From Ilumatobacteraceae bacterium (lineage in GTDB: Bacteria > Actinomycetota > Acidimicrobiia > Acidimicrobiales > Ilumatobacteraceae): 64,000 nucleotides of DNA. A program made the translations under genes and the position numbers. Positions 49,618-58,254 of this stretch are shown one piece after another. Position 1 is the stretch's first letter; each line of letters begins with the position of its first letter. The DNA lies in contig JAOBWK010000105.1 in the NCBI GenBank assembly GCA_025463305.1, positions 106,060 to 170,059 on the forward strand. Direction: 5' to 3'. The notes below the pieces were generated by a model. The model was not told the DNA's origin. It did not search any database and was given only the letters and a program-made list of their open reading frames with translations.

Positions 49618-50121
49618 ATGGAGACGACACGCATCGATCCAGTCATCGCGGTCGTCCACGCTGACGGCAACGAGCGCGAGCGACTCGTCGCCGATCTGTA
49701 TCGGCTCCACGTGGACCGTCTCACGCGGATCGCCGCGTCCATCACCCTCAACCGTGCACTGGCCGACGAACTCGTCCACGATGCCTTCGAAGGGTTGCAG
49801 AGAAAGCTCGACGTCGTCGATGATCCCGTGGCCTACCTGCAGCGATCGGTCATCAACCTGAGCCTCAACGTGCTCCGTCGGCGGCGGACAGTGCGCCGCC
49901 ACCCGCCACCGCCGATCGCCTCGACCGTGAACCCGGAGGTGGACGAGACATGGGTGGTCGTGTGTGAGCTCCCTCCCCGGCAGCGAGCCGTCGTTGCACT
50001 TCGCTACTGGCACGACATGAGCGAGTCGGAGATCGCCCGAGTGCTCGACTGACCGGTCGGCACCATCAAATCCTCGCTTCATCGAGCGCTCAGCACTCTG
50101 AGAGATCGGTTGTCACCATGA
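49618..50121 (+). pseudogene. Module VI: ECF sigma factor with an in-frame TGA in region 4
   Basis: A 167-codon frame with complete region 2 ('ALADELVHDAFEGLQRKLDV', 'PVAYLQRSVINLSLNVLRR') and region 4 ('LPPRQRAVVALRYWHDMSES'). Codon 145 (50050-50052) is TGA exactly where relatives have Cys or similar in 'LGCPVGTVKS'. Reading through gives 'PVGTIKSSLHRALSTLRDRL' and a stop overlapping the partner's ATG (ATGA), as in the other modules. A single nonsense change in an otherwise intact gene is the simplest view. Readthrough or selenocysteine is possible but unsupported: only a weak four-base stem follows. ATG 49618 has GGAGG upstream. Confidence 0.72.
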
Positions 50122-51182
50122 CGAACCTCGATGACCGCCAGCTCGGAGACCTGTTCCGTGAGTCCTTCGACGCGATGATGCCCGGTGTCCTCGAAGGGTC
50201 GGAGCTCGTCGGCGGCGTCGCGTTCGCGCGCGGCTCCTCAACGTTGGGTCCGGCAACGGTGGTGCAGAGGCCGCGTCGGCTCGTTTTCGTCATGGCCGCC
50301 GCCCTGGTCGTCGCGGTGGCAGCCGGTGTCACGGCGTTGGGCATGCGCACCACCCCTGCGCAGGTACCTGCTGATACCGCGCCGCCGCTTGCGTCGGTGT
50401 CGACGCTGCCACCGAACCCGGTGGTCGCGCCGACCTCCTCCGCGGGTACCCCGATCGCCATCGACTCCGACGCATCGACGACGCAGACGTCGATCACCGG
50501 TGCGCCATCTCACGGACCTCGGCCTGGTCAAGCGCTCACGTTGCCGGACGAAGGATGGATGACCTTGTTCGCACAGACCTTCGAGATCGTTGTCCAGGGG
50601 TGCATGACCAACCTCGGGTTCGATTACACCCCACGACCTCCCGTTGGCACGTCGCCCGAGGCGCAGGCCGCCGCAGACGAGTGGGAGCAATGGCGTCAGC
50701 AGCAGTTCGCAACGGTGCCCGGGTACGAGAAGGCCCTCTACGGCGTCGATCCGGAGACCGACCCCGGCTGTGAACTCGACGCGTTCCCGGTGATGTTTCC
50801 CGGCAGCATCCGCAGCGATCAGATTGCGGCCAACTTCGAGAGCGCTCACCAGTCGGAGTGGCGTCACACGGCGCTGCAGGACGAGCAGCTCGCCCCCGAT
50901 ATCGCCGAGCTCACGACGTGCCTTGCCCGAGACGGCTACTCCGTGACACCGACGCGTGATGTGCTGCGCGCGGCGGGCCAGTTCGAGAAGAACACCGGCA
51001 CGCCACTGAGCACGATCTGTCCGGTGTGGACCGAGTTCACCGAACGACTCGCCGATCTGACCGACGTCGTCGAGCAGCAATGGTTCGCAGCCAACCCTGA
51101 GGCACTGGCGAAGATCAAGGACCGCTACGCAGCCGACATCGTCAGGTTCGAGCACATCGTCGCCACGAGCACCTCTGGCTGA
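50118..51182 (+). CDS. Module VI: putative anti-sigma membrane protein
   Basis: A 354-residue single-pass protein: cytosolic ~1-54, transmembrane helix ~55-76, Thr/Pro/Ser stalk to ~140, then a helical outer domain (~145-350) with at least four Cys residues ('VQGCMTNLGFDY', 'PGCELDAFP', 'TTCLARDGY', 'STICPVWTEF') that could form two disulfides. No family is recognised. Its ATG overlaps the stop of the TGA-interrupted sigma frame. If the sigma factor is dead, this gene may be orphaned. It is the last gene before attR. Confidence 0.75.
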   Translation: MTNLDDRQLGDLFRESFDAMMPGVLEGSELVGGVAFARGSSTLGPATVVQRPRRLVFVMAAALVVAVAAGVTALGMRTTPAQVPADTAPPLASVSTLPPNPVVAPTSSAGTPIAIDSDASTTQTSITGAPSHGPRPGQALTLPDEGWMTLFAQTFEIVVQGCMTNLGFDYTPRPPVGTSPEAQAAADEWEQWRQQQFATVPGYEKALYGVDPETDPGCELDAFPVMFPGSIRSDQIAANFESAHQSEWRHTALQDEQLAPDIAELTTCLARDGYSVTPTRDVLRAAGQFEKNTGTPLSTICPVWTEFTERLADLTDVVEQQWFAANPEALAKIKDRYAADIVRFEHIVATSTSG

Positions 51183-51504
51183 TGCCACGCGCGGCCGGCC
51201 ACCCCTACTCGAGGGCGAGCGCGGCGACGGCTGCTCCGCCTCACGCACGTCCGCTGTCAATTCGTCCGCGCCTCGCTCACCCCTCAAGCACCCTCGGGTA
51301 GCGTTGATCTGTGCTCTGACCCGGTACGGAGTGTCAGGGGTAACCGTTCTGCAACGCCGTGTATCCGGGTTCGATTCCCGGCGTCGCCTCCAGTGTTTGC
51401 GTGTGTGGCCTCTCCGGGAGGTCGTGCTGTTCGACGCGCAGCGTGGTAGCGAGCTCGCCGAGGAGCCGGTCGAGGTCGCGTGCAGGCAGTCAGATCGGCG
51501 TCGT
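51183..51504. other. Right-hand island junction
   Basis: 322 bp between module VI and the TetR gene. It contains the partial tRNA (attR, 51356-51390) and no gene I can support. The 5' half of a tRNA is missing, so it is not a second functional tRNA. Confidence 0.65.
51356..51390 (+). other. attR: duplicated 3' end of tRNA-Cys
   Basis: Identical over 35 bases to 29995-30029, in the same orientation. Upstream sequence diverges (the D arm and 5' acceptor strand are absent), so it marks the distal end of the inserted element. Confidence 0.85.
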
Positions 51505-52095
51505 TCAGGGCCGCTGGCGGACCGCGTCCCACGCGGCGTCGGCCAGCGCGCCCTGCGCGTCAAGGAGCTCGGTGGTGCTCGTCGGTCGCGCCATCCACAA
51601 ACGCGCGTACTCGAGCGTCGGGCCCATCCAGAGCGACTGGAACATCCGCGGCGACAACGCCCGGATGTGCCCGGCCCGCACGTGACCTGCGAGCCAATCA
51701 CTCGCCGCGGCGTAGAAGCGCTCGTTGAGGCCGGTGAGCGCCGGGTCGCGGCGGTCGATCACCTCGAGCTCTCGCCAGTTGAACACGTAGCGAGCTCGGT
51801 CCCGGTTGTCCGCCACCCACCGCAAGTGGGCGCGCACCGAGCCGGTGATGCCGGCGCGCGCCGAGCGGCTCGTGGTCAAGGCCGCAAGGTAGGCGTCGTG
51901 ATGGTCGGCGAGCGTGTCGAGGTACAACTGCGCGGCGAGGCCGTCCTTGCTGCCGAAGAAGTGATAGATGCTGCCGACGCTGGCGCCCGAGCGCTGCCGG
52001 ATGTCGTCGACGGTCGTGGCCGACACGGACTTGGCGAGGAAGCATTCCAGCGCGGCATCGAGGATGGCGGTGCGACGTGGCGCGGTGGCGACCAT
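51505..52095 (-). CDS. TetR-family regulator
   Basis: A 196-residue repressor with a clear N-terminal helix-turn-helix ('ATTVDDIRQRSGASVGSIYH' then 'FFGSKDGLAAQLYLDTLAD') and a helical C-terminal domain. It is transcribed divergently from the phytanoyl-CoA-dioxygenase-like gene across 62 bp that contain GAATATTC and TCTAGA palindromes, the likely operator region. Control of that gene is inferred. Confidence 0.87.
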   Translation of the reverse strand: MVATAPRRTAILDAALECFLAKSVSATTVDDIRQRSGASVGSIYHFFGSKDGLAAQLYLDTLADHHDAYLAALTTSRSARAGITGSVRAHLRWVADNRDRARYVFNWRELEVIDRRDPALTGLNERFYAAASDWLAGHVRAGHIRALSPRMFQSLWMGPTLEYARLWMARPTSTTELLDAQGALADAAWDAVRQRP

Positions 52096-52144
52096 CCGCC
52101 GAACTGTATCGGTCGGCCGGGTTGACTGGAAGGATGTTCTAGAG

Positions 52145-52152
52145 GAATATTC
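52145..52152. promoter_or_regulatory. GAATATTC palindrome in the TetR/PhyH intergenic region
   Basis: An 8-bp perfect palindrome overlapping a TATTCT -10-like hexamer (52148-52153) just upstream of the dioxygenase ATG; TCTAGA lies seven bases before. It is a candidate TetR operator half or whole. Confidence 0.4.
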
Positions 52153-52157
52153 TTGTC

Positions 52158-52961
52158 ATGATCGACATCGATGATGCTCTCACCCAGCTGGAGGCCGACG
52201 GCTACGTGGTGCTTCCCGATGCCGTGGATGCCGACGTCGTGGCGCGGATCCGCGGCGAGCTCGGCCCCTACCTGACGACGGCCCCTTTCGGCCGAAACGA
52301 CTTCGAGGGCTTCCGGACCCAGCGCCTCTACGCGTTGTTCACGAAGGCGCCGTCGACGGCAGCGCTCGTTGCCCACCCCGCGGTGCTCGCGCTCGTCGAC
52401 CACTACCTCGCCCAGCCGTGTCTGTTGTCGGCCAACATCGCCATCAACGTGCACCCCGGCGAGACCGCGCAGGATCTGCACCCTGACGACGGCTATTGCG
52501 GCGTGCCCCGTCCGCGCCAGCCCTACGGAGTGTCGGCGATCTGGGCCATCGACGACTTCACCGCGACCAACGGCGCCACCGAAGTGCTCCCCGGCAGCCA
52601 CCGCTTCGGCGGCGGACCCGCTGCCGCTGCCGACGATCCACGCATCCGCTCGATCGAGATGCGCGCCGGGTCGGTCCTCGTGTTCCTGGGTACGACGTAT
52701 CACCGGGGCGGCGCCAACCGCAGCGATGGCATCCGCCTCGCGATCACGCCGCAGTACTGCTCGCCGTGGATGCGCCAGATCGAGAACATGGCGCTCGCCA
52801 TCCCGACCGAAGTCGCCGCGGCCTTGCCCGAGCGCGTGCAGGACCTGCTCGGCTACAGCATCATGCCGCCGTTCATCGGATACGTCGACGGCATGCACCC
52901 GAGGCACGTGCTCCAACCCGACAGCCTGGCTCGCCGTCGGGCGGTCACGCAGGCGCCATGA
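52158..52961 (+). CDS. Phytanoyl-CoA dioxygenase family protein
   Basis: A 267-residue Fe(II)/2-oxoglutarate oxygenase of the PhyH group. The iron-binding HxD is in 'AQDLHPDDGYC' (~113-115) and the distal His in 'TTYHRGGANRSDGIRLAIT' (~185), followed by the 2-oxoglutarate Arg. Length fits small bacterial members that hydroxylate specialised metabolites. AGAGGA lies about 11 bp upstream of the ATG. Divergence from a TetR gene suggests substrate-inducible expression. The substrate is unknown. Confidence 0.86.
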   Translation: MIDIDDALTQLEADGYVVLPDAVDADVVARIRGELGPYLTTAPFGRNDFEGFRTQRLYALFTKAPSTAALVAHPAVLALVDHYLAQPCLLSANIAINVHPGETAQDLHPDDGYCGVPRPRQPYGVSAIWAIDDFTATNGATEVLPGSHRFGGGPAAAADDPRIRSIEMRAGSVLVFLGTTYHRGGANRSDGIRLAITPQYCSPWMRQIENMALAIPTEVAAALPERVQDLLGYSIMPPFIGYVDGMHPRHVLQPDSLARRRAVTQAP

Positions 52962-53195
52962 CGAGGCCGAGTGGTTCCTCTCGAGGACGTTCGAGATCAG
53001 AGATGCAGTTGTTCCGGTAGTCCGTCAAGGGGTGATCGGGTTGTCCCGGTCATCGGTGGTCAGCCGGTGTCGGCGGCACCAGCGTGCCGTTGCTGGCGCG
53101 CGTGATGGTGGGACAATCGGAGCGCGTCTCGGGGAGAGCGGGCGCACCTGGCCGGAAGGCGTGGCGGATGTCCGAAGGCGGATCCGGCTGCGAGC

Positions 53196-53885
53196 TCAGT
53201 ACATGCGGAGTGTGACGGCATACCCGCAACCGACCGCGGCTCCCGAGTGTGCAGCGTTGCTGCGGAGGAACTGATCGGCGTCGAAGTCGCCGTCAAGACC
53301 GTCGATGTAGGCCCGGTGAGCGCCGAGCGATTGGACCGCTGCGTCCATCGTGTCGCTCACGTCGACGAAGTGCGTTGGTTCGCTCGCTCCGAACGCATAG
53401 GTCGCTCGAACTCCCGACCACGCTGCGCCGACCTCGGGGAACACCCAGCGATTGGCGGCATCGCGCACTGCGTCGATGGTCGCCAACCCGACGGCGCGAT
53501 GATCGGCGTGGTTCACGGACCCGCCGGCAACCGTCTCGAACGTCATCGTCAACACCATCTCCGGTCGACGGTCGCGAATGACCCCGGCGATCGCGCGGCG
53601 CAGCTCGATCCCACCGGTGACCGTCCCGTCGGGCCAGCGCAAGAACTCGACGTCGCTCACGCCGACCCGTGCCGCGCCCGCTCGCTCCTCGGCTTCCCGA
53701 CGTCGCCCGCAGATTGCGGGCTCGAGCGCCTGGATCCCAGCCTCGCCGCTGGTCACCAGCAGGTACGTCACCGTCTTGCCCTGAGCGGTCCAGCGAGCGA
53801 TCGCACTCGCTGCGCCGTACTCGAGGTCATCGGGATGCGCAACGACTGCGAGGCCGCGCTCCCACCCCTCCGAGACCGGCTCCAT
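53196..53885 (-). CDS. PIG-L / LmbE-family deacetylase
   Basis: A 229-residue zinc-dependent N-deacetylase. The zinc motif 'AHPDDLEYG' (~17-25) and a distal His in 'GGSVNHADHRAVG' (~125) are present. Family members deacetylate GlcNAc-type sugars, including the mycothiol-pathway enzymes MshB and Mca; mycothiol chemistry fits an actinobacterium but this protein is shorter than typical MshB (about 300). The preceding 234 bp (52962-53195) hold nothing I recognise. Confidence 0.87.
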   Translation of the reverse strand: MEPVSEGWERGLAVVAHPDDLEYGAASAIARWTAQGKTVTYLLVTSGEAGIQALEPAICGRRREAEERAGAARVGVSDVEFLRWPDGTVTGGIELRRAIAGVIRDRRPEMVLTMTFETVAGGSVNHADHRAVGLATIDAVRDAANRWVFPEVGAAWSGVRATYAFGASEPTHFVDVSDTMDAAVQSLGAHRAYIDGLDGDFDADQFLRSNAAHSGAAVGCGYAVTLRMY

Positions 53886-54134
53886 CCGTGCACCCTACCC
53901 CTCGCCCGGACAACGCCAGTCAGGTCTCGATGCGCCGCACACGCTCCCCACGGTCCGCGGACATCCGGGAGTATGTCGACACGCAAGCATTGGCGCGAGC
54001 CGCCGAACCGGACTCTCTCTCCAATGCCTGACCCGCCACGTTCCGCGACCTCGTATCACCGCGAGACGTCGGTCCGCTGTGCCGATTCCGAGTGGGAGGC
54101 ATGGCGACCCCTCGGCTCGGGTACCAGCGGCGGT

Positions 54135-54473
54135 ATGAACGTCTCCACCGTCATGGCCCAATTGATCGTCTCCGATTTGGATCGATCCGTCGACTTCTAC
54201 ACGCGGCTGTTCGGGAGGGCACCCGACTCCAACCCGATGGAGGGGCTGCAGGAGTGGTACTTCGACAACGCTGGAGCGATCCAGGTGTACGAAGAGGCCG
54301 AGCGCGCCGGTCAGTCCGGAGCGACGATCAACGTGAACGACCTCGACGCTGAGGTGGCTGCGCTGGATGCAGCGAGGATCAGCCATCAGCCGCTGGCGGA
54401 AGCCAACTACGTCCGATTGGTTCAGCTCGCGGATCCTGACCAGAACCGGATCGTCTTGACCGGGACCAAGTAG
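54135..54473 (+). CDS. VOC-superfamily (glyoxalase/bleomycin-resistance-like) protein
   Basis: A 112-residue protein with two beta-alpha-beta-beta-beta units: 'MAQLIVSDLDRSVDFYTRLF' at the start and 'QLADPDQNRIVL' at the end, as in VOC proteins. Candidate metal ligands are sparse (no clear N-terminal His), so it may be a binding protein rather than an enzyme. The ATG at 54135 is chosen because the fold starts there; the 249 bp before it look non-coding. Confidence 0.83.
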   Translation: MNVSTVMAQLIVSDLDRSVDFYTRLFGRAPDSNPMEGLQEWYFDNAGAIQVYEEAERAGQSGATINVNDLDAEVAALDAARISHQPLAEANYVRLVQLADPDQNRIVLTGTK

Positions 54474-54542
54474 CGGCCCTGCGAACCTGCGCATGACGGT
54501 GCCGTCGTCGACGTTCTTTCGCCTGGAATGCGAGACGTGGAT

Positions 54543-54944
54543 TCAGCGCTGCGGTCTCGTGGCGACGACTCTGAGCTCGAACACCGCCTCGGTCTCGAAG
54601 AGCTCGGTCACGCCGACTGCACTCCACGCCGGGTACGGCTCGGACATGAACTCGGCGGCGACCTCGAGCACCAGCTCGGCTTGAGCGCAGAGTCCCACGT
54701 GATACGTCGTGATCTCCTCGACGTCGGTCCAGCTGCATCCTGCGGCAGCGAGCGTGTCCGTGACGTTCTCGAACGTCTGGCGCAGCTGCTGCATCGGATC
54801 GGCAGGGAAGGAGCCGTCAGGCCGCGTACCGGTGTGTCCGCTCAGTCGAACGGTCTGACCGGCGCTGACGGCTGCGGGGACGCCCGTTGCGTCGTAGAAG
54901 TCCTGCCAGAGTGGGGTGACGATCGCCTCGCGCATGGTGACCAT
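54543..54944 (-). CDS. RidA/YjgF-family protein
   Basis: A 133-residue trimeric RidA-type protein. Recognisable pieces are 'VSAGQTVRLSGHTGTRPDGS' (~24-43), 'QLRQTFENVTDTLAAAGCSW' (~53-72), 'VEEITTYHVG' and 'YPAWSAVGVTELF' (~104-116). The usual catalytic 'R' in the 'P.R.....' segment is not present in the common form, so imine deaminase activity is uncertain. ATG 54944 is used; ATG 54935 is possible. It follows the sugar-binding-protein gene by 71 bp on the same strand. Confidence 0.83.
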   Translation of the reverse strand: MVTMREAIVTPLWQDFYDATGVPAAVSAGQTVRLSGHTGTRPDGSFPADPMQQLRQTFENVTDTLAAAGCSWTDVEEITTYHVGLCAQAELVLEVAAEFMSEPYPAWSAVGVTELFETEAVFELRVVATRPQR

Positions 54945-55015
54945 TGTGCCCGGCCCCGGCCCCGGCCCCGACCTGCGATCCCGCGCTCGCTCCGGTGCTC
55001 GCCTCGCACTCGGGT

Positions 55016-56197
55016 CTATGACGAGGGGACCGACGGCGTGCTCCCGGACGGGGGGTCGACCGGCGAGGTCCAGTAGTCGTGTCGGGTCTCGTAGCTGACG
55101 TTGCCGTACAGGGGGAGGTACTGCTGATACCTGGCCGTGTCGGTGAAGACACTCGCGGGGTCGGCGTTCGCCGCGGTGAACTGATCCACCGCAGTGCCGG
55201 AGTCGAGCTTGACGCCTCGCGCGACCACGAGTTGCGGCACATCCTTGCCGTCGACCCAATCGGCCCCGAACTGGCCCAGGCCGTATCCCATCAGGGACCA
55301 TGCGAAGGCGATGCTCAGCTTGTATGCGCCGCCGGCCTTGATCAGATCGAGTGCGTCGCCGTCGCCGTCGACGCCGGACAGGAACATGTCGTCGGTGAGC
55401 TTCCCGCTGTCCTTCAGCGCCTTGTAGGCGCCGACGACGATGGTGTCGCCGCCGAGCACGACCTTGATGTCCGAGTGTGACTGCAGTGCGCTCATCATCG
55501 TGTTGAAGCCCGAGGCGGTGCTGATGTCGGCCACCGTCAGATCGCCGACCACCTGGATGCCACCGCCACCAGTGGCGAGCCCATCGAGGACGCCCTTGTG
55601 GCGGAGCTTCAGCTGGGACGACGCGCTGTCGAGGTTGAAGTACAGCACCTTGGCATTGCCGCCGAGCGCAGCCGTGACGTAGTCGGCCGCTGCCTTCCCC
55701 TGGTCGTAGCCGATCTGGTACTGACTGGCGACGACCTGCATGGTGCTCGGCGCGGTGATGATGCCCTGGGTGCACACGCCCTTGTCGATCGCCCGTTGGA
55801 GGACGAGGCTGTCGGCATCGGGGTTGAGCGGCTGCATCGCGAGCGAGCCGACACCTTGCGTCAGGAAGGCGTTCATCTGGTCGACGTGCTTGGTTGGGTC
55901 GTTGCCCGAGGTTGCGGTCACGTAGTCGACACCGCGTTCAGTCGCGGCCTGCTGCATGCCGTGCCCGAGGGCGAGGAAGAACTCCGAGTCAGCGGTCGAC
56001 GCCCAGGCGATCCGTGACGGGAGACCGGTGGCATGAGCCTTCGAGCGCTTCGAGTCGAACGCCTTGAGGGCGTTCGGGTCGAGGACTGTCGGCCTTGCAT
56101 CGCTCCCGCCGCACGCCCCCAGCAGCTCGGATGAGAGGAGGCCGACGGCGCCGGTAGCGCCGAGCTTGAGCATGCTTCTTCGGGACAGGATCGACAA
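55016..56197 (-). CDS. Tat-exported lipoprotein sugar-binding protein (RbsB/LacI-type fold)
   Basis: A 393-residue periplasmic-binding-protein-like lipoprotein. The N-terminus has a twin-arginine motif 'SRRSMLKLG' and a lipobox 'LGAC' (Cys29), then a type I binding fold: 'IAWASTADSEFFLALGHGMQ', 'VDYVTATSGNDPTKHVDQMN', 'IKVVLGGDTIVVGAYKALK'. The TTG at 56197 is chosen because GGAGGT lies five bases upstream. No ABC permease or ATPase is nearby. It follows a kinase/receiver cluster by 49 bp, so it may act as a ligand sensor for signalling rather than uptake. Confidence 0.85.
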   Translation of the reverse strand: MSILSRRSMLKLGATGAVGLLSSELLGACGGSDARPTVLDPNALKAFDSKRSKAHATGLPSRIAWASTADSEFFLALGHGMQQAATERGVDYVTATSGNDPTKHVDQMNAFLTQGVGSLAMQPLNPDADSLVLQRAIDKGVCTQGIITAPSTMQVVASQYQIGYDQGKAAADYVTAALGGNAKVLYFNLDSASSQLKLRHKGVLDGLATGGGGIQVVGDLTVADISTASGFNTMMSALQSHSDIKVVLGGDTIVVGAYKALKDSGKLTDDMFLSGVDGDGDALDLIKAGGAYKLSIAFAWSLMGYGLGQFGADWVDGKDVPQLVVARGVKLDSGTAVDQFTAANADPASVFTDTARYQQYLPLYGNVSYETRHDYWTSPVDPPSGSTPSVPSS

Positions 56198-56246
56198 CGA
56201 GGACCTCCGGGTCGCGGCGATCGTAACCGTGCGAACCCTGGGGCAC

Positions 56247-56693
56247 TCAACGAGACGGGAGGCGGACCACCGTGATGAAGAAGTCGTCGATGGCCCGGAC
56301 CGCGGCAACGAACTGCTCGAAGTCGACCGGCTTGCGGACATAGGCGTTGGCGTGCAGGTCGTAGGCGGCGATCACGTCCTCCTCCGCTTCGGACGTGGTC
56401 AGGATGACGACCGGAATGCGACGGAGATGGGGATCGCCCTTGATGTCGAGCAAGACCTCGCGCCCGTCGCGTCGCGGCAGGTTCAGGTCGAGCAGCACGA
56501 GGTCCGGTGTGGCGACGTCGGCGAAGCGACCCTGCTTGCGCAGGTAGGAGATCGCATCCTCCCCGTTCGAGACGACGCTCAGCCGGTTGGCGATCTTGTA
56601 GTCGCTGAACGCTTCTTGCGTCATCAGCACATCGCCGGGATCGTCCTCCACGAGCAGGATCTCGATGGGCTGCGAGGGTGGTTGCTCAGGCAT
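56247..56693 (-). CDS. Single-domain response regulator
   Basis: A 148-residue stand-alone receiver. The acidic pair is D17/D18 ('LVEDDPGD'), the phosphoacceptor is D69 ('LVLLDLNLP'), and the conserved Lys is in 'YVRKPVD'. It resembles the Rcp1-type receivers that pair with CHASE/phytochrome-like kinases. It overlaps the histidine kinase gene by eight bases and lacks an output domain, so it probably relays phosphate or acts by protein contact. Confidence 0.9.
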   Translation of the reverse strand: MPEQPPSQPIEILLVEDDPGDVLMTQEAFSDYKIANRLSVVSNGEDAISYLRKQGRFADVATPDLVLLDLNLPRRDGREVLLDIKGDPHLRRIPVVILTTSEAEEDVIAAYDLHANAYVRKPVDFEQFVAAVRAIDDFFITVVRLPSR

Positions 56694-58254
56694 GGGCAGG
56701 ACTCTCCTCCATTGGAAGCGTGAACGAAACGCAGGTGCCCCCGAACGGGGCCGGCAGCACCCGGATGGAGCCACCGTGGAACTCGACGACCTTCTTCGCG
56801 AGGGCCAGGCCGATGCCGGTGCCCTCGTACTCATCGCGACCGTGGAGTCGCTGGAAGATCACGAACACCTTCTCCGCGTACTCCTCGGGGATGCCGATGC
56901 CGTTGTCGGCGACGTCGACGCGAACCATCTGACCCTGCGCCGTCTCCTCCGCCGTCGCCGTGACGTGAACCACGGGAGCCAGGTCTTGACGGCGGTACTT
57001 CAGCGCGTTTCCGAGCAGGTTGGTGAGCAGCATCTGGAGCAGCGACGCATCCCCGTGGACGCGTCGTGAGCGCTCGTCGATGTCGACCGCGAGCTGCGCG
57101 CCAGTGGTGCGCGCCTGGTCCTCCAGACCGCCCCAGGCCTTGTCGACCGTCAGCCCGAGGTCGACGGAGACGAACCCCTCGCTCGTCCGACCGACGCGAC
57201 TGAACGTGAGCAGGTCGGTGATCAAGAGCTGCATGCGCTTCGCGCCGTCGACAGCGAAGGCGATGTACTGGTCGGCGCGATCGTCGAGCTTGCCGCTGTA
57301 CCGCTGCTCGAGCAGCTGGCAGAAGCTCGCCACCTTGCGGAGCGGTTCTTGGAGGTCGTGGGAAGCGACGTAGGCGAACTGCTCGAGGTCGGCGTTGGAC
57401 CGGGCGAGCTCCGCCGCCTTGCGTTCCAGGCCTCGCCGCTGGCTCTCGACCTCGGCGAGGACACCGACGAGCTCGAGCCGCATGGACTCGACACCCTCGC
57501 CCACCTCGCGGATGTCAGGAGGCCCGTGCGGTCGGATCGGCGCGCCGTGTTCGCCGCGAGACACCACTCTGACCTGCGCGGCCAATTGATCCATGGGCCG
57601 CAGGATGGAGCTCTTCAAGGCCCGCTGCAGCCCGACGACGGCCACGACGACGACCACGGCCATCAGGCCGAGCACGATGACGACGACGTGTCGGTCGCGG
57701 TTCGCCGCGTCTCGAGCACTCGTCAGCTGGTTCGCGAGTTGAGCGTCGAGGTCGGCATTGGTCTGTCGCACCCTGTCGAAGAGCTGTCGGCCGAACTGGA
57801 TGGATGCGTCCGTTCCGGTGCCGGTGTCTCCTGCGGTGCGCAACGAGGCGTATTGATCGCGCCATGCCGTGATCGCCGCGTCGACGGTCAGGAGTGAGAG
57901 CCGAGCAGGGTCGTCGGCCCCGATGAGGCGATCGAGCTCGGCTCGCGCTGCCTCCTCGTCGATCAGGCCCTGTCGATACGGCCCGAGGAACTGCTCGTCG
58001 CCCGTGAGTGCGTACCCGCGCAGGCCCGTCTCCTGATCGACGAGCGATGCCAGCAGCTGGCTTGCGGCAAGGCGCGCCGGGTACGTCCGCTGCACCTGCT
58101 CCGACAGCGCACGGTCCGCCTGGTGCAGCACCACGACGAGCGTGACCCCGGTGAGCACGAGCAGCACGGAGAGCCCCACGAGCACTGTCCGCAGCCGACG
58201 GGCGAGCGTCCAGTCGGACCATCCGCGCCGGTTCGGCACGGTCAGAACCACCAT
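56686..58254 (-). CDS. CHASE3-domain histidine kinase
   Basis: A 522-residue sensor kinase. Transmembrane helices lie at ~22-42 and ~197-220, flanking an outer CHASE3 domain ('[20 protein letters not shown]', ~63-82). After a HAMP-like linker comes the dimerisation domain with His299 ('[13 protein letters not shown]'), then HATPase: '[14 protein letters not shown]', '[12 protein letters not shown]' and '[14 protein letters not shown]'. It overlaps the phosphatase gene start-side by 13 bases and the receiver gene by eight, so the three form one coupled operon. Confidence 0.9.
   Translation of the reverse strand: MVVLTVPNRRGWSDWTLARRLRTVLVGLSVLLVLTGVTLVVVLHQADRALSEQVQRTYPARLAASQLLASLVDQETGLRGYALTGDEQFLGPYRQGLIDEEAARAELDRLIGADDPARLSLLTVDAAITAWRDQYASLRTAGDTGTGTDASIQFGRQLFDRVRQTNADLDAQLANQLTSARDAANRDRHVVVIVLGLMAVVVVVAVVGLQRALKSSILRPMDQLAAQVRVVSRGEHGAPIRPHGPPDIREVGEGVESMRLELVGVLAEVESQRRGLERKAAELARSNADLEQFAYVASHDLQEPLRKVASFCQLLEQRYSGKLDDRADQYIAFAVDGAKRMQLLITDLLTFSRVGRTSEGFVSVDLGLTVDKAWGGLEDQARTTGAQLAVDIDERSRRVHGDASLLQMLLTNLLGNALKYRRQDLAPVVHVTATAEETAQGQMVRVDVADNGIGIPEEYAEKVFVIFQRLHGRDEYEGTGIGLALAKKVVEFHGGSIRVLPAPFGGTCVSFTLPMEESPAHA

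Larger units (their letters stand above)
29995..51390. mobile_element. 21.4-kb tRNA-Cys island carrying ECF sigma/anti-sigma modules
   Basis: The segment lies between an intact tRNA-Cys and a direct repeat of its 3' end. Its gene content is unlike the flanks: six ECF sigma genes each coupled to a membrane partner, a seventh broken sigma gene, a LPXTG-anchored HYR adhesin, a lipoprotein, a methyltransferase, and gene remnants at the left end. Its intergenic DNA is visibly less GC-rich than the flanks and carries a family of shared repeats. No integrase, relaxase or transposase was recognised inside, so it may be immobile now or depend on a helper. Boundaries are inferred from the repeat. Confidence 0.75.

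Noticed and set aside
50050..50102. SECIS element after the in-frame TGA
   Set aside because: Only a four-base CTCG/CGAG stem with a six-base loop can form nearby; this is too weak, and sigma factors are not known selenoproteins.
30746..51182. Zinc-binding anti-sigma (ZAS) motif in the membrane partners
   Set aside because: None of the six N-terminal cytosolic parts has the HxxxCxxC pattern, so anti-sigma function is inferred only from gene pairing and topology.
30029..51356. Integrase, excisionase or relaxase gene within the island
   Set aside because: I scanned the readable frames and found no tyrosine or serine recombinase motif; the only candidate position holds a truncated frame without such motifs.
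51320..51391. Second tRNA-Cys at the right end of the island
   Set aside because: Only the 3' half matches; the 5' acceptor strand and D arm are missing, so it is an att-type duplicate rather than a gene.
54949..54972. Tandem CGGCCC copies upstream of the RidA gene
   Set aside because: Too short (four copies or fewer) and consistent with chance in GC-rich DNA.
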